NCBI GenBank assembly: GCA_022478985.1
Contig: JAKSZP010009265.1
Location: forward strand, 124,001 to 188,000
DNA from: Massospora cicadina
Taxonomy: Eukaryota > Entomophthoromycota > Entomophthoromycetes > Entomophthorales > Entomophthoraceae
Direction of reading: 5' to 3'
DNA: 64,000 nt
In this document: positions 55,576 through 64,000 of the stretch, one piece after another
Numbering within the stretch: the stretch's first letter is position 1
Layout of the letters: each line of letters opens with the position of its first letter
Notes under the pieces: generated by a model
What the model was told of the DNA's origin: nothing
Databases searched by the model: none
The model's input: the letters and a program-made list of their open reading frames with translations, nothing else
Translations under genes and position numbers: made by a program

Positions 55576-56428
55576 TGTCATGGTTGGAAAATGACATCAT
55601 CCTTGGGACCAACGTGAAAAGACAAAGCTTCATGCAGGGAGGACAAGAAGGTGAAGTTAGCAGGCCTCCCTGACCTCAAGCATACCATAAACCAACACTG
55701 GGTGAAGGCAAAATATGCCCAAGTTGGTCCTATGGATGCAAGCAAAGTTCAGCCCTGTATGAGAGCAGGAGCGTTAAAACAAAATAGCTTTGTAATAGAT
55801 AAAAATGGTACTTTTCAGTTTCTAGGAGAATGGGGACTTGAAACCCGTTTTTTTTGAACTTTGAGCTTGGGTCAGCTGCTTTTACAATTAATTATCCGAG
55901 TTTGGTCAATTACCCAGTATAGTGTATTGCCTAATGGAAGCGTGCACCTATTGGCATGCCTGGCTTAGACCCACTTTCCTTGATTAACTGTCTTTCTGAA
56001 ATCCCTTAAATATCTATTGTCCAGACCAATCTCTCCTGTTGGTCTACTTCCCTTACAAAAAACCCTCATTTAGTACAACAATCTATACATTATGTTATCT
56101 TGGACGTTCCTGTTCACTGACCTGTTTGAGAAGGTCTTGCGCAATGTTGACCATTTAATTTTTACAGCGATAAATCTATCCACTTGTACACCGTTGGGCT
56201 GCCCAAGTTCCCTCAACCTAGGACGCTTATACCTTACCGCTCCATGCATTGCTTTGCTCCCTTTGAATTTCTACCTCTAATGATAACCTATTTTACTGAG
56301 TTATTCTAACTCCCGCACCCTCTGCTAGGCTCTGGTAACTTTTGTACTAGAAACAATTACATTGGCGTTGGCCCTGTGCACCATGCACCTCCACGCTGGG
56401 AACAGAAGAGTTATAGACACTCTCCTCG
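55576..56428 (+). repeat. 3' LTR of element A, perhaps also 5' LTR of B
   Basis: Partner of 50481-51332. It is followed at once by TTGGAGATACAACTAAG, which could be a primer binding site (TGG start), and then by a gag-like frame. This LTR may therefore be shared with element B. Confidence 0.85.
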
Positions 56429-56445
56429 TTGGAGATACAACTAAG

Positions 56446-56802
56446 ATGACTGAAATTACTTCAGATCTGGAATTGATATTTCAGTCTAATGAAAATAAAA
56501 AATCCACGGCGGGTATTTCCAATTCATCATTTGACTGAAGAAAGACCCTTTGGAGTTACCAACCTCCTATGAAGGGTGAGGCTAACCAATCTGCGGAAGC
56601 TCAGCAATCTGAGATGACTAAGAAATCTAAATTGACCAAGTATTTTAAAGGGGCTAAGCCCTCGCTAAGAAGGTCAATCGCATCTAATAAGAGCTCTATT
56701 AGATATGATCATCACAAGTATTTTAATAATAGTGATGATCAGCCATATTGGTCCTATGGTAGAGAAGATCTTACCTCAGGTGAATCATGGAAATTTTCGT
56801 GA
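56446..56802 (+). pseudogene. gag: N-terminal gag-region ORF of element B
   Basis: Starts MTEITSDLELIF shortly after the LTR, with one stop at about 56536 before the open frame 56569-56802. The product is polar and basic (KKSKLTKYFKGAKPSLRRS), ending in a Tyr/Asp/Ser-rich stretch. No known domain. It may be a separate small ORF or the N-terminus of gag; 300 bp of AT-rich DNA separates it from the main gag region. Confidence 0.4.
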
Positions 56803-57099
56803 AGAACCACAAAATTTTTTCTATAAATATCTATGGTTTTTAATTAATAAAGTATCTCGATTCTTGTCTCATGTAGCCTAATTTTGATCTATTTAATACA
56901 TGATTCTGTATTTCCAAGTTGATCCATATTTAGCAATGGAACTAATAACTTCGTTGCAATTGTGTTAATATTTGCTAAGGCCATAAAACTAATAATTTAA
57001 TAGCCTTTGTAGCGCCTGCTTATTGAAATTTCTCACAAAATTGCAATACTGGTGCTTTCTGCCAGGTCTCCTATGAGGCTACCTGTTAAAATATACTTT

Positions 57100-57860
57100 C
57101 ACAATGATGAATATGGCTAGTGAAGAGAGCGCCTCTTTGGAGGAATCTTTGAGTATCACCCAATGGGTACACTCTAACCAGCAAGATTTGCCTTCCGCTT
57201 CTATAAATAATCTACAAACCTCAAGCTTCAATATACTTGACCATTGAGGGCCCTGACCAATCTAATTATCAGATTCAAGCCGCAAATGTTGAGGAAACCG
57301 TCAAAAGCTTGATCAGAGGGGCTATTCAGCCTGATGCTAGCCCTAATCGTGACTGAGCATCTAAAGTTGCTGATAACATGATGAACTTATATAACTGAGC
57401 GGTGTTACAGCCTACTGAAGTTGGTTTGGCTAGAACTGAGCAGTATCTCCAGCATTACGTACATCCTGTTATTCACCATTTACTCCATATTTTGGGGTTG
57501 CATCATCTTTAAATCCATCGCCAGTTGACTCTTGTGCAAGATTTAACTCTTAACTATCCTCAATTTATGTAATTGCATCCAACTTTGGAAACAATCATGA
57601 GGCATTCTCATTAATAGAGAGAAATTAACAATATTCATAATCAGTTAGTGAGAATCGATATTGTGGTTGTGGGATTCATTGTCCAAGAAGTATCTTATCA
57701 AGTTAGCAATTCCACTAACCCTATTCACCACTAGACTACCTCCATGGAGGATAAAATTAAGAGACAACTGGATCAGCTGCGGATTGAACATGAGAAGAGC
57801 TTGGGGGAGTTTAATGGACTAACAAATATCTTGTCCAAGTGGTGGGTAATAGTAGAGAAG
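57100..57860 (+). pseudogene. gag: N-terminal half of gag of element B
   Basis: MNMASEESASLEESLSITQW begins near 57103. Scattered frames continue with many stops to the collagen-like tract. No diagnostic motif. Continuity with the capsid region downstream is inferred. Confidence 0.4.
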
Positions 57861-57862
57861 TT

Positions 57863-58045
57863 GAACCCGGCCCTGTTGGTCCTCCTGGACCACCGGGACC
57901 ACCTAGCTCACCATCGGTAAACCCAGGACCTCCTAGTGAATGTGGTCTCCCTGTTCCAGTGGGTTAACAATGCCTGCTGGGACCATCAGGTAGAGATGGG
58001 TCGCAAGGACTCCAGAACCTCCTGGTCCCCCTGGCTCCTCATTTC
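57863..58045 (+). pseudogene. Collagen-like Gly-X-Y tract in gag of element B
   Basis: Translation from 57863 reads EPGPVGPPGPPGPPSSPS, then NPGPPSE. After a stop it continues GPSGRDGSQG and, one base out of phase, EPPGPPGSS. At least ten Gly-X-Y triplets with Pro in Y or X are visible, interrupted once by a Ser-rich break. Collagen-like repeats form triple helices. None of the other gypsy elements in this window has such a tract. It sits between the N-terminal gag text and the capsid region. Confidence 0.75.
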
Positions 58046-58065
58046 CAAGGTTCAATTCTGAACTT

Positions 58066-59200
58066 TTGAGGCTCCTAGTATCTCAAGTACAAGCTTTACA
58101 AAACACTGATCTGAGCCATAGCTTAAGGGTGTTTCTTATCCTTGGAAAGTCTTCCAACCAATCCGGACTATCCTTAATCAATTTACTGGATGGCATTGAG
58201 AATGCACATCATCTATGCGATGCAAATCTAACTATGCAAGAAACCCTGTTTGCTTTTTTGACAGCGTCCATTAAGCGATTGGCTGCCAAATGTGAAGTAC
58301 TCAAAACTAAGCAAATGGAGATGGTTACTATGACTTACAACTTAAACCGAGCCCTTACATATGATAATCTTAACCAATACGTTCAAAATTTACAAGATAA
58401 ATTTTGAACCTCTTAAGACAAGTTGACTAAGTTCCCCCTCATGACCATTTCACAGAGTCTGAACCCTCCGATGATTGACCAGTTTTTAGATCAGGTGTAC
58501 ACGTCTTGAACACTGAAGTCACCCCTTTCAAACCTACCTTTAAGGATAAGTTTGAACTGGGTTAAGGTAGCATCCATTATTTTCTTTTCATTTATGAACG
58601 CGCAATGGATGGAGCTACTGATCAACAGAAAGTTCTCCATATTACCGCTTGCCTAAGCCAGTTCGCTCAAGAGATCATGGTTCCTCATTTTAAGGTTTGC
58701 ACTACGTGGGCTCAAGTGAAAACTGCCCTCATAAAGGAATTCAGGAGTGATCAAATCCTTTCCAATCAAAAGCAAGCCTTTATGAGTATTCAAATTAAAC
58801 GAGGAGAATCTATCCAGGAATTTACTAACTGATTCTACCATGAGGCCCAGACACTTGCTACTTGTGACTGGATTACTGGTGATGATGCTATCTCAGCTGT
58901 AATGAGTGCATTCAGTCCTCGCACTCAGTTACTACTTCACTTGAAATCACTTAAAAGAAATTTCAGCTCCATTATCGACATCAAGGAAGTGCTTATGGAG
59001 ATCCCTAATGGTGTGGTACATCTGACCTCCTCCTGTAAACCTCGTCTCACATTCATGCGATGCTACCTAAACCCAAATCCAAACTGAAGAAGGAGCTGTG
59101 TACTTATTGTGGTCTCGTAGGTCATGTGGTGTCTCAATGTTGGAAAAAGCAAGTGGAGGAATCGAAAAAGAGGAGAAGCATAGGGCATGAGGCTCCCTGT
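58066..59200 (+). pseudogene. gag: Capsid and zinc-knuckle region of gag, element B
   Basis: Open frame 58066-58407 is helical and coiled-coil-like. Frame 58605-58832 contains MDGATDQQKVLHITACLSQF and then VCTTWAQVKTALIKEF, the retrotransposon gag (capsid) pattern, ending RGESIQEFTN. A CX2CX4HX4C knuckle, CTYCGLVGHVVSQC (about 59098-59140), lies in frame 59060-59431. Three stops or frame changes separate the pieces. Confidence 0.82.
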
Positions 59201-59429
59201 GCTGACCTACCTCAGGTGCCTCAGTCAAAACCTTTTGGTTCTTCTAAAGATTGTTATGTGGTATCCGCTCCTTATGAGCTTGATATCCCTGATGAATTAT
59301 CCAACAAAGACACTATTTCTGCTTATGCTTCCTCTTTTTCTTCTAATTCCATTCAAATGATTAATCCCTCAGTGTTCTCCATCCCAAACTTTGGCACTGA
59401 TGTAACCCAGGCGGAAGTCATTGTGCCTT

Positions 59430-59760
59430 AGGTGAAAGTTTTGGCTATCCTTGATACAGGATCGCCCATCAATGTAATCTTGCCCAAAATTATGAAGAAA
59501 ACCAAATTGGCTCCACACTAAATCGTTCCCAAAACTATAGAACTGCTGGACTTTCCTATAATAAATCTATAGGAGCCTATTCCTCTCTTCCAATGCACTT
59601 TGGAAAGTTGGTTATGCCAACCCCTGCAGTGGTATTGGATAACAACTGCTATGATTTGCTCTTAGGAACAAAGTTTCTCACCGATTTTGATGCGGTAATC
59701 AGTCTTAAAGACAAATACCTTTCTTAAATTTGGTACCAAGTACACTGGATCTTACACAAT
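59430..59760 (+). pseudogene. pol: Aspartic protease of element B
   Basis: VKVLAILDTGSPINVILPK (DTG at 59453-59461) followed by the C-terminal region YDLLLGTKFLTDFDAVISL (about 59650-59706), where LLLGxxFL corresponds to the retropepsin ILLGxDWL block. Both halves of the domain are present, with frame breaks between. Confidence 0.82.
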
Positions 59761-59859
59761 GTTCCCATTAGCAAAGGCAAACTCAACTTAAGTTCTTGTT
59801 TACTGGAATATCCCACTTCTATCTCACATCTCAAATACTGAAGCCTAGGTCCAAGGACT

Positions 59860-60180
59860 ATACTTCAACCTATGTCAGCTTGTGCCTCTGAGGGTATGCC
59901 ATTATATCCTAACACTCCAATTACTATTCCTTTCAAAGCTCAAATCATTGTTGATACGGGAGCACAATTATTTGTACCCCCTGATCATGTATTAGATATC
60001 TTTGGTAATCAAAAATCCCTTTCATTTGGAGGCCTTACCCTGCCTAGGTATCCTTGATCCTGCCTATGATGGGACTATTTTATTCTACTGGATAATCTCA
60101 CTTCCCAACCTATGTTATTGAATCGCAATAACTCCATCACCTATGTGCGGCCTATTCCTGTGAGTGACATAGTATACGTC
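59860..60180 (+). pseudogene. dUTPase-like segment between protease and RT of element B
   Basis: Frame 59872-60057 reads EGMPLYPNTPITIPFKAQII and then VDTGAQLFVPPDHVLDIF. The pattern G-x-D/P-LY...xxIPPxxxxLVxTGxxxxxPxxHxxxI resembles the first half of a trimeric dUTPase, not a second protease. The next frame gives GILDPAYDGTILFY (about 60049-60090), very like dUTPase motif 3 (GVIDxDYxG). Motif 2 (PRSG) is not visible, and motifs 4 and 5 are uncertain. A dUTPase would keep dUTP out of the cDNA. The alternative is a degenerate second DTG protease. Confidence 0.55.
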
Positions 60181-60399
60181 TTAGGATGTGTAAATTTATG
60201 CGATTTTGGGCTGGAAAATCTCCCTGTCATTGCTAGAATTGACGTCAAGTTTGGAAGCTCACTTACTTCAAAACAACAGCTTGAAGCTGAGGCCCTGATT
60301 GAAGAATATGCGGATATCTTTTCTCAAGGTCCTGGAGATTTTGGCCTAATGAAATAGGTACAGCATCATGTGAAAACTGAGATACTCCCCTATTTGCGT

Positions 60400-60900
60400 T
60401 CAACTATATCACAAATCCGAAGTTGAAAGTGCTCAGGTCTCAGTGGAACTTAAACAACTCCTCGATGCTGGGCTACTAGCCTTCTAAGAGTCCATGGGCT
60501 TCCCCTCTATTACTTATCCAAAACAAGAATAGGGTCACCAAGTGGTTGTGTACTATCATCAACTTAATGCTGTTACTCAAAAGGATTCTTATCCTTTACA
60601 TCGCATAGATGATCCATTGAGATTATTATCTGGATCACAAAACTCCTTGGCTATGGACCTTGCAAGTGGTTATTGGCAAATTGATCTTGCCCCGGAAGGT
60701 CATCAAAAATGTGCTCTAATTTCTAGTTAGGGGCTATTTGAGCCAACTCGTATGCTGTAGGGGTTTTCAATGCCCCTTCTACTTTATAATGAGCCATGGA
60801 TGGCTTGTTTGGGGATTTGAAACTTTCCTTGCAGTATTATCTACACTTTGAAGTTCATTTGGCATATTTACATTTGGATTTCAGTGCAAAATCCAAAGCT
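60400..60900 (+). pseudogene. pol: Reverse transcriptase remnant of element B
   Basis: Text near 60420-60490 (ESAQVSVELKQLLDAGLLAF) is the gypsy RT entry. Open frame 60542-60730 has VYYHQLNAVTQKDSYPLHRI, then MDLASGYWQIDLAPE and HQKCAL, matching LNxVTxKDxYPLPRIDD and DLxSGYWQI very well. AMDGLFGDLKL (about 60795) is the block before YxDD. The YxDD itself is lost. The domain breaks off soon after. Confidence 0.85.
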
Positions 60901-61125
60901 TATTATATCCAGCCTGCAGGAACCTCTGAACCATCGCTAACTGGTTAAGTTCCAACAATAAAGACTTTATTTGGACCTCTGAACCTCTAATAAAGGGTAA
61001 GCCCTATATTATTTATATATTGGGTTTCAGTGTGATATTCACATCTTTCCATAATCTTAAGTGAGCTTTGAAGGACCTGACTCAATTTATTATCAGATTC
61101 TGTAAAAATTCTAACACTCCTTGCA

Positions 61126-63203
61126 GATGATGAAAATCAATTTCCCCAACCATAGGATGGTATCAATTCTCTTCACTTTGTCAGACCCAGCAGTACAAGT
61201 GTCAAAGTGTGCAAATTAGGTCCATCTGAGATTACGTCAACCAAGTTTTCTTCATGTGTGGACGCCACAACTTTGGCACCAGAGCTCACAACATCATTAT
61301 GTGCAAACCCACTTTCTACTTGGTCAACCTTCAAAACAAACACCACCTCTTGAGCATGACATCTCTCATCACGTCGCTTTCATGCTTTGGTAGTCATTAA
61401 GCACACACTTGAAGAAGTAAACCTGGAGTCTAATATCCCTGACGCAGGCTACATCCTGGCTTGGGGTTGTAAGTGGGCAGATGTGTCTGCTAGTCCCAAC
61501 GTACTGGTAAGACAGCACAAACTTCACGTTTGTGTTCAGTTCATTGCAAAAAATATAACGGCGGGTGACACACGCTCCATCTTACTTTATGCAACTTTTT
61601 AATGCCATGACAAAGCTTGGCCTGCACACCGGTGAGTCAACTGGACCACTCCGTCTTAAAAATCCAGCCAAAGTTGCAATCAAAGTTTCAAACTATTATT
61701 CTGAATTGTATCAGAACAATCCAGTCAAATCAATTGAAATTGATGAGTTTCTTGATGGCGCATATTTCTGCACCATTTGCCATTATCTGAAGTTAGTAAA
61801 TTCAATTTCTTGTGATAAACCCTGGTATGCTGTTTGCTCTGCAACGCACAGGAAGTGCCCAGGTCCTGATGGGTTTCCATATGAGTTTTATAAGAGTTAT
61901 TTTAGTTTTTTTCTCCTCTTTGTTGCTTATCTCAATGAACAAGTTTCTGTTTAAAAGCGCCTTCTTCCTGGGGGCCAGGAGGCTTACATGATAAAGATAT
62001 ATACAGAGGGGGACTATCTGGGTTTGGCCAACTGGCACCCCCTATCACTTACTAATACAGATGCTTAAAATTATTTACTTAAATTATGTCCAAATGCCTA
62101 AGGGAAGTTGCCTATGATGTAATCTCATCTTAAATTTGGTTTTATCTCCAAGCGGTCAATATGGGACAATATAGAAACTGTAGCCAACTTCTGCCAATCC
62201 CTGTCTACTGGCGTGCTTATGTTCTTATATCAGCATAAAGCTTATGTTAGGGTCAACTGAGATTACCTCAAAGTCTGCCTCCAAAAGTTCCACCTCACCC
62301 ATCAGTTCATTAATTGGGTGATGTTGCTTACGGAATCCGCCAAAATTGCTGTGCATGGCCCTGGTTTTAACACTGATGGGGTTACCCTCGAAGGGTTCTC
62401 CGCCAAGGGGACCCTTTAAGACCAATCCTGTACAACTTCAGTGGAGATTTACTTTTTATGCAATGTGAATGCTCACCTTAGGGGTGTCCATGTGCAAGGC
62501 CAAGCACCAGTTAAGATGCTGGCTTTTCTGACAATTGTGTAGTTGAGGTGTCTAACAATTAAGATGCACGTGTGCTGGAGGCAACTATCCAGGATTACTC
62601 CAGGGTCAATAACGCCGCACTTAACGCCTCTAAAGCCAATATCATTCACCTCCGCTAGTACCAGGACTGCTGGTCGCCCGCATCCCGTTACTTACCTGCT
62701 TCAATAGCTAGCTCGCAGGTTCTCTTGCCACGCCCACACCATAATATCCATTTGTGTTCCCTTTCTTATCAAGATCCACTGCGTTCGAGTGCACCATTTG
62801 TGAGTGTGGTTCGTGGCTGGAGGGTACGCCTCATTGGTAATGAAACACCACATCATCAACAATATCCCAAAGTGAATCGCTTCCCTAAGAGCCCACTGAC
62901 TACACTCTCAGGTTGGGTGGTGCTTGTCAACTCTACGATCCTTTCCAAAGTCTGGTTTGTTGCCCACGCCATCGCCTTTTCCCCCTCTTTCTTCAGTCTT
63001 TGTACGCACTCCTGCAAGGGTTTTTGATTAGGTCACCCTCCCCCTGTGTGCTTGGATGTCATGTTTGCCTTTGCCATAGTGGTGGTATGGCCTGAGCAAC
63101 TTCGAAGCCCATGCTTCCAAAATACTTGGCACCTGGGTCGCTACGGTCACCAACCCCACACCCCTAGACCACTACTGACCATACATGGATTGTGTCCCTT
63201 AAA
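61126..63203 (+). pseudogene. LINE copy 2, 3' part (RT region)
   Basis: Resumes LINE copy 2 at about the point equivalent to 44660 in copy 1. Landmarks: ESNIPDAGYILAWGCKWADV (61430-61490), KCPGPDGFPYEFYKSYF (about 61854), LANWHPLSLTNTD-type text (about 62020), a cluster matching RSIWDNV (about 62155), RT blocks with the FADD region broken (about 62525), LSGWVVLVNSTILSKVW (about 62905-62955). It ends near 63203, equivalent to about 46750 in copy 1, so the last kilobase is lost or displaced beyond the window. Confidence 0.85.
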
Positions 63204-64000
63204 TGTTGTTGGGATCTTAGGTTGATACCATAGATTTTTTTTGTTGTTGAGGGCCAGTGACTTAAAGCTCAAGGGTGTTTGGATACTTACCTGGTTTTTC
63301 CTGGTCAAGAAGTCTTATTAATCCAGATTATCAAGTCTGGTGTAGTAAATTTTAAATTGAAGACAACTTTTCACTTAAAATTGTGAAAAGAGAGAAAAGG
63401 CGTAATGTTTATTTATGTAATACCAACTATAAATGGGAAAGCAGGGAGGTGTTTTGGGGGAATCTAAGCTGCCCAAGCCTAGATCTAATAAAGTTAACTA
63501 ATAAAAGATTCAAAAAGCACAATTATCCTAATTAATCTGCTTGTGCTCATCTCATAGCTTAAGTTTGAACCCCAATAGAAGATTAAGCTTTTTTGGTCAG
63601 TTCAGATTGATTCCCATTATCTGATACATCTGAAGCAGCCATTTGATGGGAATCCTGACAGATGTAACCATATGATATTTTATAAAGTATAATTTAGACC
63701 CACTTTGGTTAGTCTAGTAATTTTTATCATATCTAAAACTTTAAATTGTTTTTATGGATTCAATCATCAGATAAAAAATATAAGTCTTATAGAACAGTAG
63801 TGATTAATGGTCATACTAGCTTTCTTCAATTAGATAATTAGATGATTACTGAGTAATGCTGAAAACTTGACTCATGTTAGTACTTAGTATTCAGTAGAGA
63901 GCACTTTATAATACTCTTTGGAAGATGATGAAATATATTAGCATAAAAATATAGCCACCATTCTTATAAAACGTTAAAATTGTATATAATGAAAAGTTTG
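63204..64000. other. AT-rich tail of the window, no gene seen
   Basis: Begins TGTTGTTGGG right where LINE copy 2 breaks off, which could be an LTR start of another insertion. No partner copy is in the window, so this is only a suggestion. No ORF of note. Confidence 0.3.

Larger units (their letters stand above)
50481..56428 (+). mobile_element. Chromovirus-type Ty3/gypsy element A
   Basis: LTRs at 50481-51332 and 55576-56428, both beginning TGTCATRGTTGGAAAAT, are alike over about 850 bp with stretches of exact identity. A purine tract, AAAGGAGGAGAGGGCAA, ends at 55575. Protease, RT, RNase H, integrase and chromodomain lie in order on the + strand. The space for gag (51333-52130) is only about 800 bp, so gag is largely deleted. 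Pol is broken by stops but is among the best preserved here. Left flank is LINE copy 2; right flank is element B. Confidence 0.9.
56429..61125 (+). mobile_element. Ty3/gypsy element B, 3'-truncated
   Basis: Gag with a collagen-like insert, zinc knuckle, protease, dUTPase-like segment and RT lie in order on the + strand. Text stops being recognisable after RT (about 60.9 kb), and no RNase H, integrase or 3' LTR is found before LINE copy 2 resumes at about 61126. The left edge is the LTR of A. B differs from A in having a full-length gag and the extra domains. Confidence 0.8.

Noticed and set aside
50476..56433. Target duplication GTTGA / TTGGA around element A
   Set aside because: The match is imperfect and the right flank is element B, not LINE copy 2, so I do not claim it.
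59953..59961. Second aspartic protease (DTG) in element B
   Set aside because: The protease at 59453 already has both its halves. Flanking wording at 59953 and the following GILDPAYDGTI fit a dUTPase better, though this is not settled.

Overview
The window looks like repeat-packed nuclear DNA of a eukaryote, most likely a fungus with a large, AT-rich genome. The evidence is fungal-type Ty3/gypsy retrotransposons with chromodomains, an L1-like LINE with an APE endonuclease and a C-terminal zinc knuckle, and a tRNA-headed SINE. I cannot name the species; a rust or an early-diverging fungus would fit. I see no host gene that I can defend, no rRNA, no genuine tRNA and no CRISPR. Nearly all 64 kb is transposons nested in transposons, most decayed by stops and frameshifts.

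Layout. 1-1.3 kb: GC-richer DNA with two unrecognised ORFs. 1.34-5.53 kb: decayed + strand gypsy (element C). 5.53-9.0 kb: AT-rich repeats. 9.1-10.5 kb: minus-strand chromovirus remnant (F). 11.155-29.093 kb: gypsy element J. Its 5' LTR holds a 4.9 kb non-coding LTR element (12050-16908), whose own LTRs hold a solo LTR and a 620 bp repeat. Its 3' LTR holds two 1.9 kb ORF1-only LINE-type insertions in opposite orientation. Once the insertions are subtracted, the two J LTRs agree in length (about 1.15 and 1.17 kb), and 28.83 kb shows the uninterrupted version of the 12.05/16.91 kb target. 29.1-34.1 kb: gypsy D. 35.245-39.885 kb: internally deleted LTR element E inside minus-strand gypsy G. 40.995-41.288 kb: SINE with a 13 bp target duplication. 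42.483-47.763 kb: complete LINE with an exact 15 bp target duplication, inserted in the integrase of minus-strand gypsy H. 48.36-50.48 and 61.13-63.2 kb: a second, older copy of that LINE, split by chromovirus A (50.481-56.428) and gypsy B (56.43-61.1).

The most unusual items are: three 18-36 bp insertions sharing one poly-A-ended sequence, each flanked by a 14-17 bp direct repeat; the pair of ORF1-only (HAL1-like) elements; the SINE; and element B, which has a collagen-like Gly-Pro-Pro tract in gag and a dUTPase-like segment between protease and reverse transcriptase. The two LINE copies also allow three nonsense mutations to be read directly as C-to-T transitions, all in CpA context.

Boundaries given with 'about' come from reading by eye. 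Exact coordinates are given where a target duplication or LTR end fixes them.
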